Notes: generated by a model not told the origin, from the letters alone. A stretch of DNA of 7,065 bases from Agrococcus beijingensis (GCF_030758955.1 NZ_CP132360.1:2885920-2892984), one strand, 5' to 3'. Shown: positions 1-6,149, counted from the stretch's first letter. Numbers and translations are program-made.

Positions 1-1
1 A

Positions 2-454
2 GAAAAGATTAATGGGGAATGGCATACTATTATCCTGGCCTCTGACAAAAGAGAAAAGATAGAAGATAATGGCAACTTTAGACTTTTTCTGGAGCAAATC
101 CATGTCTTGGAGAAATCCTTAGTTCTTAAATTCCATACTGTAAGAGATGAAGAGTGCTCCGAATTATCTATGGTTGCTGACAAAACAGAAAAGGCTGGTG
201 AATATTCTGTGACGTATGATGGATTCAATACATTTACTATACCTAAGACAGACTATGATAACTTTCTTATGGCTCATCTCATTAACGAAAAGGATGGGGA
301 AACCTTCCAGCTGATGGGGCTCTATGGCCGAGAACCAGATTTGAGTTCAGACATCAAGGAAAGGTTTGCACAACTATGTGAGGAGCATGGAATCCTTAGA
401 GAAAATATCATTGACCTATCCAATGCCAATCGCTGCCTCCAGGCCCGAGAATGA
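2..454 (+). CDS. Mup: Mouse major urinary protein (lipocalin), 5'-truncated spliced cDNA
   Basis: The frame from base 2 to the TGA at 452-454 encodes 150 residues that I recognise as mouse major urinary protein, a secreted liver lipocalin that binds pheromones in its barrel. It corresponds to mature residues 13-162. The signal peptide and first 12 mature residues lie beyond the window edge. Visible hallmarks are the lipocalin GxW motif (NGEW) at the start, the disulfide pair (Cys in DEECSEL, mature 64; Cys in NRCLQARE, mature 157) and the C-terminus LQARE. Residue 50 (VLEKSLV) is Lys where Mup1 as I recall it has Asn, so the exact paralogue is uncertain. The coding sequence is unbroken although the mouse gene has several introns, so this is cDNA. 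Its balanced base composition contrasts sharply with the GC-rich DNA that follows. It is not a bacterial gene. Confidence 0.97.
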   Translation, partial: EKINGEWHTIILASDKREKIEDNGNFRLFLEQIHVLEKSLVLKFHTVRDEECSELSMVADKTEKAGEYSVTYDGFNTFTIPKTDYDNFLMAHLINEKDGETFQLMGLYGREPDLSSDIKERFAQLCEEHGILRENIIDLSNANRCLQARE

Positions 455-530
455 AGAATGGCCTGAGCCTCCAGTGTTGAGTGGAGACTTCTCACCAGGA
501 CTCCACCATCATCCCTTCCTATCCATACAG
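455..530 (+). other. Mup: Mouse Mup 3' untranslated region, cut at 530
   Basis: The 76 bases after the Mup stop codon match my recollection of the Mup 3' UTR and keep its base composition. At 530/531 the sequence changes abruptly from ATCCATACAG to extremely GC-rich DNA starting CCGACCCCGG. No poly(A) signal or tail is reached. The join shows at most one base of possible overlap with the expected UTR continuation. Confidence 0.85.
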
Positions 531-606
531 CCGACCCCGGTCGCGGGCCGCCGCGCGCGGGCGCCGACGCCGGCCGAGGCGGCGCGCCCGCTCGATGCGT
601 CGCCGG

Positions 607-1113
607 TCACGGCGCCTCCCGGCGCTCGACCACGGGAGCCTCGGTGAGCGCGCCGCCCGCGATCGTCCAGTGCCGCGTGAGCCCCAGCCGCTCGAGGAAC
701 GCTGCGTCGTGGCTGACCACCAGCAGCGCCCCGCGGTAGGCCGCGAGCGCCTCGACCAGCCGGTCGACGCTGTCGAGGTCGAGCGAGTTGGTCGGCTCGT
801 CGAGCAGCAGCAGCTGCGGCGCCGGGTCGGCCAGCAGCACCCGCGCGAGCGCGAGCCTGAACCGCTCGCCGCCCGAGAGCTCCTGCACCCGCTGCTCGGC
901 CCGCGCCCCGCGGAACAGGAACCTGGCCAGCTGCGCCCGCACCTCGTGCGGCGTGCGGCCGGGTGCGGTCTCCCGCACTGCCTCGATGAGGCTCGCATCC
1001 TCGTCGCCGAAGCGGATCCGCTGCGGCAGCATCGCGGTCTGGCGGATGCGGTGCGTCACCCGAGCGACCGGGTGCGGCCTGGCGGCCGGGTCGCCCAAGG
1101 CCGCGAGGGTGCC
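607..1113 (-). pseudogene. ABC-F family ATPase, C-terminal nucleotide-binding domain fragment
   Basis: Read on the minus strand, this frame ends at a TGA (607-609) and encodes the second half of an ABC ATPase domain. In order it shows the signature motif [16 protein letters not shown], a Walker [14 protein letters not shown] with catalytic Glu, and the H-loop VVSHD. The motif spacing and the lack of any membrane segment fit ABC-F proteins, soluble ATPases that act on ribosomes in translation or antibiotic resistance. The Walker A is not intact. Just upstream the frame reads [11 protein letters not shown], which resembles GxxGAGKSTLLAAL with the Lys-Ser missing, and this is where a 9-bp inverted repeat and the join to IS110 DNA occur. 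The first ATPase domain is absent. The 76 bases downstream (531-606) hold nothing I recognise. Confidence 0.85.
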
Positions 1114-1132
1114 CGCGCCGCGCGCACCCTCG
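1104..1132. repeat. 9-bp perfect inverted repeat at the edge of the ABC-F fragment
   Basis: CGAGGGTGC (1104-1112) and GCACCCTCG (1124-1132) are exact reverse complements separated by 11 GC-only bases. The repeat lies where ABC-F similarity is lost, on the Walker A region. It may mark a snap-back or template-switch point. A real hairpin is possible, but there is no T-tract to suggest a terminator. Confidence 0.7.
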
Positions 1133-1150
1133 GCGACGCCGCCGGGCTGA

Positions 1151-1166
1151 GCGGGGCCGGCCCCGC
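1151..1166. repeat. 16-bp perfect palindrome between ABC-F and IS110 fragments
   Basis: GCGGGGCCGGCCCCGC equals its own reverse complement. It lies in the short zone (about 1113-1176) that I can assign neither to the ABC-F gene nor to the IS110 transposase. A 16-base perfect palindrome is rare by chance even in GC-rich DNA, so its position at a fragment join is notable. Confidence 0.75.
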
Positions 1167-1175
1167 GCGGAACCG

Positions 1176-1589
1176 CGCCGGCATCAGCAGCGCACGGATC
1201 TGCTCGATCTGCCCGTCGCGCGATTTCGGGGTCGGCATGTCGTCGTCGGCCAGCGCCACCGCTGCCGCCGCGTACGCGTCGACCGGGTCGGACTTGCCGC
1301 GTCGTCGCCGCTGCTGCCGGGACGGCCGGATCACCTCGCGCACGTCGATGCCCGCGCCGCGCAGGTGATCCGCGAGCCCGGCGCCGTACGAGTTGGTGCC
1401 CTCGACGCCGGCCCGCACGATCCGGCCGTGCGCGATCGCGAACGCGAGCAGCGCCGCGTAGCCGGCGCCGGTGGCGGGGAAGCCCGCATCACCGAGCCGG
1501 CGGCCGGTCATATCGACCACCGCCGCGTGCAGCGTGTCGGCGTGCGTGTCGACTCCAACCACCACTTCTGGTTCCTGATTTGCCATCAT
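1176..1589 (-). pseudogene. IS110-family transposase (type A), N-terminal RuvC-like fragment
   Basis: This is the N-terminal third of an IS110 transposase, which recombines DNA with a RuvC-like DEDD domain plus a C-terminal serine domain. Numbered from the second Met (1586), it shows VVVGVDTHADT (Asp13), [15 protein letters not shown] (Glu62) and [11 protein letters not shown] (Asp100, Asp103), the four acidic positions. Two Met codons sit in tandem at 1589 and 1586, and AGAAAGGG at 1597-1604 lies 7 bases before the first, which supports this start. After residues IRALLM the protein no longer resembles the family (the usual continuation is an Arg-rich ARRSAVKART-like stretch), so the gene is cut at about 1176-1185. 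The serine domain is missing here. A matching C-terminal half of the same subfamily lies on the plus strand at 3627-4214. Confidence 0.9.
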
Positions 1590-1596
1590 GGAACCG

Positions 1597-1604
1597 CCCT
1601 TTCT
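1597..1604 (-). promoter_or_regulatory. Ribosome binding site of IS110 type A transposase
   Basis: On the minus strand AGAAAGGG precedes the tandem ATG ATG by 7 bases, a good Shine-Dalgarno distance. It decides the start at 1589 over any upstream in-frame start. Confidence 0.7.
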
Positions 1605-1819
1605 CATCGGGGCGTCGGCCGGGCGGGCAGACAGCACGTTGAGGGGGCCTCTGAACCAGGCTCCTATCAGGTCATGACCGTCTGGCCGACACCATCTCTC
1701 CAAAACCCGCCGACCGTGGACAGATCACGCGAAAGACACGAGGTCAGTGGGTGGCTGAGCCACACGGCCGACGAGCGTTACCAGTATCAACGTGGGTGGG
1801 GGGTGCGAAAGTCGGGCTA

Positions 1820-2015
1820 TGGCTGGGCTCTGTGGCGGGGGATGCTGGGGTGTCGCGGTCGACGCCGATTGGTCTTAGCGCTCGAGAGCCTGGTATCGAG
1901 CTTGGTGTGGAGGGCTTCCACGGGGACCGTGGATTGGTGCTTCGAGCCCGGCTAGTAGATTCCTGATCTGCTTCCCCTCCCCGCGATGACGACGCCGACG
2001 TCCGTCGACGCCGAG
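1820..2015 (+). ncRNA. Candidate IS110 bridge RNA region upstream of type-B transposase
   Basis: IS110-group elements encode a bridge RNA in the non-coding left end just upstream of the transposase; its loops pair with target and donor DNA (established for IS621). Here the DNA before the type-B transposase can fold well. CTCGA (1881-1885) pairs with TCGAG (1896-1900) around a 10-base loop. TCCACGG (1917-1923) pairs perfectly with CCGTGGA (1927-1933), and this hairpin is enclosed by GGGCT (1912-1916) pairing with AGCCC (1945-1949). An 11-base direct repeat, GTCGACGCCGA, flanks the structured part at 1858-1868 and 2004-2014. Position and structure fit; I have not matched it to a known RNA family, the ends are guesses, and the element's left boundary is unseen. 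Confidence 0.4.
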
Positions 2016-2039
2016 GGATGAAGGCGATCGGAGGAGATC

Positions 2040-2411
2040 GTGGACGCGGCGGAAGGCATGGACGTGCTGCATCAGCGGTGCGCGGGGATGGACATCTCGA
2101 AGTCGGATGCGAAGGTGTGCGTGCGGACGCCCTCGACCGGGGGCCGGTTCAGGCAGACGGTCACCACCTACGGGGCGACGCGCAGCGAGGTGCTGCGGCT
2201 CCGGCACGATCTGGAAGGCGCGCAGGTGTCGCTGGTGGTGATGGAGGCGACGGGCGACTACTGGAAGCCGTTCTTCTTCCCGCTCGCCGAGACGCTGCAC
2301 GTGGAGCTGGTCAACGCGAAGCAGGCGAAGAACATCCCGGGCCGGAAGACCGACGTGTCGGACGCGGCCTGGCTCGCGAAGCTCGCCGCGTTCGGGCTGC
2401 TGCGCGCCTCG
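2040..2411 (+). pseudogene. IS110-family transposase (type B), N-terminal RuvC-like fragment
   Basis: A second, distinct IS110 transposase starts here. The RuvC-like acidic residues are visible: GMDISKSDAKVCVR (Asp18), VVMEATGDYWKPF (Glu69) and GRKTDVSDAAWLAKL (Asp105, Asp108). This is the subgroup with the EATGDYWKPF signature, unlike the type-A copy at 1176-1589. GTG at 2040 has GGAGGAG at 2030-2036, only 3 bases away. ATG at 2058 (MDVLHQRCAGMDISK) matches the usual start of this subgroup, so the true start is uncertain. Similarity stops at RASAR, on a 14-bp palindrome, where an IS256 gene takes over in another frame. The same frame stays open to 4214, mostly by chance in GC-rich DNA, so the apparent 724-residue protein is not one gene. 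Confidence 0.88.
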
Positions 2412-2421
2412 GCGCGCCGAG
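2408..2421. repeat. 14-bp perfect palindrome at the IS110/IS256 join
   Basis: CTCGGCGCGCCGAG is its own reverse complement. It covers exactly the point where the IS110 type-B reading frame ends its similarity and the IS256 frame begins, and both flanking genes can be read into it. Confidence 0.8.
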
Positions 2422-3018
2422 ACGGCGCTGATCACGGTGGTCGCGGACTGCTACCTCGCGGGCGTGTCCACCCGCCGGATGGACAAGCTCGTGAAGACGC
2501 TCGGCATCCACTCGCTGTCGAAGTCGCAGGTCTCCCGCATGGCGGCCGACCTGGACGAGCACGTCGAGCAGTTCCGGCATCGGCCGCTGGACGAGGCGGG
2601 CCCGTTCACGTTCGTCGCCGCGGACGCGCTGACGATGAAGGTCCGCGAGGGCGGCCGCGTGATCAACGCCGTCGTCCTGGTCGCCACCGGCGTCAACGCC
2701 GACGGGCGCCGCGAGGTGCTCGGCCTGCGCGTGGCCACCAGCGAGACCGGCGCCGCCTGGAACTCGTTCTTCGCCGACCTCGTCGCCCGCGGCCTGGCCG
2801 GTGTGCGCCTGGTCACCTCCGACGCGCACGCCGGCCTGGTGGAGGCGATCGCGGCGAACCTGCCAGGCGCGGCTTGGCAGCGCTGCCGCACGCACTACGC
2901 CGCGAACCTGATGTCGGTGACGCCCAAGATCCTCTGGCCGGCCGTGAAGGCGATGCTCCACTCCGTCTACGACCAGCCCGATGCCAAGGCCGTGCACGCC
3001 CAGTTCGAGCGGCTGCTC
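2413..3018 (+). pseudogene. IS256-family (Mutator-type) transposase, central fragment
   Basis: This frame encodes the middle of an IS256 transposase, a DDE enzyme that moves its element by a copy-out mechanism. It opens with RAETALITVVADCYLAGVST, typical of the region before the catalytic core. It then shows the first catalytic Asp in FVAADALTMKV (about residue 71), a second Asp in RLVTSDAHAGL (about residue 137) and the family motif WQRCRTHY. The catalytic Glu region and C-terminus are missing. Similarity fades after QFERLLD, where the frame runs without interruption into an IS1634-like protein. No start codon belongs here: the N-terminus that should precede RAETAL (ending KLRQGTY) is found on the minus strand at 5054-5314, which makes the two pieces complementary halves of the same kind of gene. 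Confidence 0.9.
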
Positions 3019-3627
3019 GACGCGCAGCTGGCGGTGCTGGTCGCGGTCGCGCGCGACCGGATCACGGAGTTGCGGGGGCAGGGCGAGTTCGATCTCGACG
3101 CGCTCATGCCGACGCCGGCTGCCACGGCGGCGCCGACGGTGACCGGCTCGCGATCGCGGGTGCTCTGGGAGGTGCTGGAGGCCGCGTACGCGCAGCTCGG
3201 CTTCGACGCGATCGGCGACGAGGTCTTCAAGCAGCTCGTGCTGGCGCGCGTCGTGGAGCCGACCTCAAAGGCGGACACGCTGCGGGTGCTGGGCGAGCTG
3301 GGCGTGCCCGCTCCGCCGTCGTTGCGCACGATCTGGCGGACCCTGGCGCGCGGCATCGAGCACGACTGGCGTGCAACGGCCGCGGCAGCCGCGTACGCGC
3401 ACGCGACCCGGGGCGGCGCGCTCACGCTGGTCCTCTACGACGTGACGACCTTGTATTTCGAGGCCGAATACGAGGACGGGCTGCGCAAGGTCGGGATGAG
3501 CAAGGAGCGGCGCGTGGATCCGCAGATCCTGGTCGGCCTGCTCGTCGATGCCGGCGGCTTCCCGCTCGAGGTCCACGCCTTCCCGGGCAACAAGGGCGAG
3601 ACGCTCACGCTGCTGCCGGTGCTGGAC
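3019..3627 (+). pseudogene. IS1634-like (IS4-related) transposase, internal fragment
   Basis: In the same frame as the preceding IS256 piece, the protein changes to an IS1634-type transposase. It shows a helical segment with ELRGQGEFDLDAL, then LGFDAIGDEVFKQLVLARVVEPTS, the first catalytic Asp in LTLVLYDVTTLYFE (about residue 141), KERRVDPQILVGLLVD and GFPLEVHAFPGNKGET. The first few dozen residues are missing, and so are the second Asp and the catalytic Glu. It is cut at about 3627 on CTGCAG, after which IS110 coding starts one frame over. The family name rests on remembered motifs, so the exact IS group could differ. The in-frame join to IS256 gives an apparent 491-residue protein from 2437 to 3912 that I regard as artificial. 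Confidence 0.85.
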
Positions 3628-4214
3628 TGCAGGTCGAGACCGACGAGCTCGAGCGGCTGCTGGACCCGCTGGTCACCAGCACGGCTCCCGCGCTGCGAGC
3701 CGCGCACGGTGTTGGGCCGGTCACCGGAGCGCAGTTGCTGGTCACCGTCGGCGACAACCCGGAACGGATGCGCTCGAAGGCCGCGTTCGCGGCCCTCTGC
3801 GGCGTCTCGCCCGTCGCCGCATCCTCCGGCAAGACGAACCGCTACCGCCTCAACCGCGGCGGCGACCGGCAGGCGAACAACGCCCTCTACCGGATCGTGC
3901 TCGTGCGCATGAGCTCCGACGAACGTACCCGCGACTACGTCGCCCGCCGCACCGAGCAGAACATGCCCAAAGCCGACATCATCCGCTGCCTCAAGCGCTA
4001 CGTCGCCGACGAGATGTTCACCCACATCGTCCACCCCGTCCCCGTGCCCGCCGTCGACGACCTACGACCCCGACGGCACGAACGCGGACTCAGCCTCACC
4101 CACGTCGCACAAGCGCTCCAGGTCTGGCCAGCGACGGTCTCCCAGATCGAACGAGGCGAACGCCGCGACGACGACTTCGCCGAACGCTACCGCGAATGGC
4201 TCATCGCGGCTTGA
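3627..4214 (+). pseudogene. IS110-family transposase (type A), C-terminal serine domain plus XRE-like HTH
   Basis: These 195 residues are the C-terminal half of an IS110 transposase. A helix-hairpin-helix-like APALRAAHGVGPVTGAQLL is followed by NPERMRSKAAFAALCGVSP, then ASSGKTNRYRLNRGGDRQAN (Ser66/Ser67, the area of the catalytic serine of this family) and DIIRCLKRYVADEMF. The RLNRGGDRQANNALYRI signature belongs with the type-A N-terminus at 1176-1589 and not with the type-B piece that shares this frame upstream. An extra C-terminal module (about residues 153-192, GLSLTHVAQAL...VWPATVSQIERGERR) resembles a Cro/CI-type helix-turn-helix and ends at a TGA (4212-4214). It could bind DNA for autoregulation or end recognition, which is an inference. 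The N-terminal RuvC domain of this gene is absent at this spot. Confidence 0.88.
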
Positions 4215-4230
4215 CAGCAATAGGAGCATC
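4211..4230 (+). mobile_element. Probable right end of IS110 type-A element
   Basis: Just after the transposase stop, TTGACAGCAATAGGAGCATC looks like the short right end typical of IS110 elements of this type. It is followed at 4231-4232 by CT, the dinucleotide used as crossover core by the well-studied IS621. From 4231 the minus strand reads as SbcC. This could be a true insertion boundary. I recall similar ends but cannot align them here. Confidence 0.5.
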
Positions 4231-4644
4231 CTCGAGGGCGGCGAGCGCCGCGTGCGCGGTCTCGGCCGCCGAGAGCGCGCGCCGGCTGCGCTCGAGCGCC
4301 CGGGTGACGTCGTCGGCGGTGATCGCGTCGGTCGCCGGGGCGTGCGGCGCGGGGTGCTCGCGCGAGCCGCAGACCGCGCACGGCTCGCCGTCGACCAGCT
4401 CGCCGGCGAGCTCGCCCGCCATGCCGTCGATGCGCGCCGCCTGGAAGCGGTGCAGCTCGTCGGCGGAGTCGCGCTGCGCCTTGGCGGTGGCGACGGCGTC
4501 GGCCTGGGCAGCGCGGATCGGCTCCGTCAGCGCGTCGGCGGCGTCGAGGGCCTCCAGCTGCCCGGTCACGGCGGCCAGTCGCTGCTCGGCGGCGGCCACA
4601 CCGGCGGCGAGCGCTGCCGCCGCCTCGCGGGCGTCGGCGAGCTC
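4231..4644 (-). pseudogene. sbcC: SbcC exonuclease subunit (SMC-like), zinc-hook fragment
   Basis: The minus strand encodes 138 residues of coiled coil rich in Ala, Glu and Arg around GEPCAVCGSREHPAP. That is the CxxC zinc hook of SbcC, the ATPase partner of SbcD nuclease in processing DNA ends and hairpins. The hook (Cys-Ala-Val-Cys) is intact, with coiled coil before (AEQRLAAVTGQLEALDAAD) and after (VTRALERSRRALSAAETAHA). Both ATP-binding ends of the roughly 1000-residue protein are missing. On its downstream side the coding stops making sense at the IS110 right end (4230). Upstream it is cut at 4644 against mouse albumin cDNA, on an 8-bp palindrome CGAGCTCG (4638-4645). The host gene is recognisable but only a fragment is present. 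Confidence 0.85.
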
Positions 4645-5053
4645 GATGTGTTTAGGCTAAGGCGTCTTTGCATCTAGTGACAAGGTTTGGACCCTCAGTC
4701 GAGAAGCAGGTGTCCTTGTCAGCAGCCTTGCAACATGTATCCAGGAACTGTGCAAAGTCATCCATGACAGTCTTCAGTTGCTCCGCTGTAGCCTTGGGCT
4801 TGTGCTTCACCAGCTCAGCAAGAGCCGTTTGTTTCTTAATCTGCTTCTCCTTCTCTGGAAGTGTGCAGATATCAGAGTGGAAGGTGAAGGTCTCAGCTTT
4901 AAACTCTTTGGGGACATATGTTTCATCAACTGTCAGAGCAGAGAAGCATGGCCGCCTTTCCACCAGGGATCCACTACAGCACTTGGTAACATGCTCACTC
5001 ACTGGGGTCTTCTCATGCAGCAGACACACACGGTTCAGGATTGCAGACAGATA
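4645..5053 (-). CDS. Alb: Mouse serum albumin, 3' end of spliced cDNA
   Basis: On the minus strand the 133 codons from 5053 to the TAA at 4652-4654 encode the C-terminal part of mouse serum albumin (domain III), the main plasma carrier protein. Recognisable stretches are [39 protein letters not shown] and the mouse-specific end [11 protein letters not shown]. The Cys and Cys-Cys pattern of albumin is preserved (NRVC, KCC, RRPC, DIC, DTCC, KDTC, TRC). Bases 4645-4651 begin the 3' UTR (TAAACACATC on the coding strand). Coding is continuous across known introns, so this is cDNA. Base composition is balanced, unlike both flanks. At 5053 it joins in frame to an IS256 N-terminus, giving an artificial 220-residue open frame. 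Confidence 0.97.
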
Positions 5054-5314
5054 GTAGGTGCCCTGCCGCAGCTTCGGGATCGCGACGTCGAGCGTGCCGA
5101 CCCTGGTATCCAGCGCGCGGTTGCGGTAGCCGTTGCGCTGCGCGATCCGGTCGGGGCTGGGCTTGCCCCATTCGGCGCCGACGACGGCGTCCGCATCGGC
5201 GGAGAGCAGCGCGTTGATCATCGTCTGCAGCAGGTTGCGCATCAGATCCGGCGACGCGTCGGTCAAGGCCTCGACCAGCAGGCCGGAAGGGTCGACAATA
5301 TGAGGAGCGGTCAT
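5054..5314 (-). pseudogene. IS256-family transposase, N-terminal fragment
   Basis: Starting at ATG 5312-5314 on the minus strand, these 87 residues are a typical IS256 transposase N-terminus: [20 protein letters not shown], then [20 protein letters not shown] (the conserved RxxxRNGYR region), then [18 protein letters not shown]. The start is supported by GAAAGGA at 5324-5330, 9 bases upstream. The protein should continue FPxWLLERRxRAE.... Instead, after KLRQGTY it changes in frame to mouse albumin. The missing next part is exactly what begins at 2413 on the plus strand (RAETALITVV). No catalytic residue of the DDE triad is in this piece. Confidence 0.92.
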
Positions 5315-5441
5315 CGTGAGATGTCCTTTCGAGTGGGTTGCAGGAGATTCCTCGAAGGACCACCACGGTGACCGCGCCCACGTCCAAGACGCTGAGGCCA
5401 GCCACCGAGCGGCTACACCACTTTATGGGGCACTACTCCGA
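5315..5441 (-). mobile_element. Left end of the IS256 element, abutting pheA
   Basis: About 100 non-coding bases precede the transposase start. Read on the minus strand, the outer edge contains GTGCCCCATAAAGTGGTGTA (5415-5434), which looks like an IS256-type terminal inverted repeat. Just outside it the PheA reading frame resumes, after meeting a TAG (5433-5435) inside the element. This would be an IS256 insertion into pheA. The exact terminus is uncertain within a few bases, and the opposite end and a target duplication are not in the window. Confidence 0.55.
5324..5330 (-). promoter_or_regulatory. Ribosome binding site of IS256 transposase
   Basis: GAAAGGA on the minus strand lies 9 bases before ATG 5312-5314, which sets the transposase start. 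Confidence 0.7.
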
Positions 5442-5789
5442 GCACTGCGCCCACGCGACCGGGTGGGCGGCGATCACCCGGATGTCGTCGAGGCGGGTGC
5501 CGGCGGGGGCGACGAGCGAGAAGTTCACGCTCACGACGTGCTCGGAGATGATGCGGAGGCCCGGCGTGGCCGCGAGGGCATCCTGCGCGGCCGTGACGCC
5601 GCCCTCGATGGAGTTCTCGATCGCGATCATCGCCGCGTCGGAGCGGCCGGTCGCGACCGCGGTGAGCGCCTCGGCGACGTTCGCGACCGGGATGCGCTCG
5701 GCATCCTCCAGCCCCTCGACCTGCTCGAGGGCCGCCTCGGTGAACGTGCCGCGGGGGCCGAGGAACGTGACGACGCGGGGCTGGGTCAT
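5442..5789 (-). pseudogene. pheA: Prephenate dehydratase PheA, N-terminal fragment
   Basis: The minus strand from ATG 5787-5789 encodes 116 residues of prephenate dehydratase, the cytosolic enzyme that converts prephenate to phenylpyruvate in phenylalanine synthesis. Motifs are VVTFLGPRGTFTEAAL near the start and AIENSIEGGV at about residues 57-65, both typical of the catalytic fold. The second half of the dehydratase domain, with the TRF motif, and the ACT regulatory domain are absent. Coding ends at HPVAWAQC, where an IS256-like end begins. On the other side the frame continues unbroken from an ISL3 transposase, with no clear ribosome binding site before the ATG. A frame fused through is therefore accidental, and the true upstream region of pheA is missing. 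Confidence 0.9.
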
Positions 5790-6149
5790 GGTCACCGAGG
5801 CATGCTCGCGGCGGATCTGCTCGATCGCCCACCACGCCGCCCGCGTGGTCAGCTTCGACCGCGACGCCGCGACCTGCTCGTTCTGCTCGACGAACGTCAC
5901 GACCGGGCAGGCCGGCTCGTGGCAGCGCCAGCGGCGCTTGCGCCAGAGCAGCCTGACGGGTCGGCCCATCGCCGGCGCATCCACCAGCGGCACCGGCGCG
6001 CGGCCATGACCGACCGCCAACACCCCGCAGCCCGGGCAGCCGACCGGGCCAGGCGGCGACTCGACCGTCACGGTCAGCGCGTCGCACTTGCGGCGCTCGA
6101 CCGCGATCACGCGCAGCCCGTCGAGGCCGATGCCGTAGACCCAGGGTGG
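5790..6149 (-). pseudogene. ISL3-family transposase, N-terminal zinc-ribbon fragment
   Basis: About 120 residues on the minus strand match the N-terminus of ISL3 transposases. GLDGLRVIAVE leads into a zinc ribbon (GCPGCG, then RWRCHEPACPV), with the connecting VRLLWRKRRWRC, and then the helical EQNEQVAA...LTTRAAWWAIEQIRREHASV. The zinc ribbon binds the element ends; the DDE catalytic domain that should follow is missing. There is no start codon or left inverted repeat here, since the frame runs in from an HNH nuclease fragment. It is cut after EHASV directly at the pheA start codon. A matching C-terminus and right end of an ISL3 transposase lie on the plus strand at 6760-7065. Confidence 0.87.

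Larger units (their letters stand above)
1590..2039. other. 450-base non-coding stretch between two divergent IS110 transposases
   Basis: I see no convincing protein here on either strand. The part next to 1589 (about 1590-1700) should be the upstream end of the type-A IS110 element and contains a 10-bp perfect palindrome, GGTCATGACC, at 1670-1679. The part before 2040 should be the left end of the type-B element and carries the hairpins described separately. A GTGGC-TGA-GCCAC hairpin sits at 1751-1763. The two IS110 types are different elements facing apart, so a boundary must lie somewhere around 1700-1830. I cannot place it from sequence alone. Confidence 0.6.

Noticed and set aside
1104..1132. 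Rho-independent terminator
   Set aside because: The inverted repeat has no following T-tract on either strand, and on the minus strand it lies before the ABC-F fragment and not after it.
481..1368. Long Arg-rich open frame on the plus strand over the ABC-F and IS110 fragments
   Set aside because: Its protein is low-complexity Arg/Ala/Pro text antisense to clear ABC-F and IS110 coding. It is a GC-rich shadow frame, and it begins inside the mouse 3' UTR.
3548..4660. 370-residue plus-strand frame running from IS1634 DNA to the albumin fragment
   Set aside because: It has no recognisable motif, is antisense to the SbcC zinc-hook coding over 4231-4644 and overlaps the IS110 C-terminus in the wrong frame.
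1..5053. Horizontal transfer of mouse Mup and Alb genes into a bacterium
   Set aside because: Both are intron-free, truncated fragments of two of the most abundant mouse liver mRNAs, without bacterial signals or codon adaptation, joined with no repeats typical of integration. Library mixing or chimerism is far simpler.
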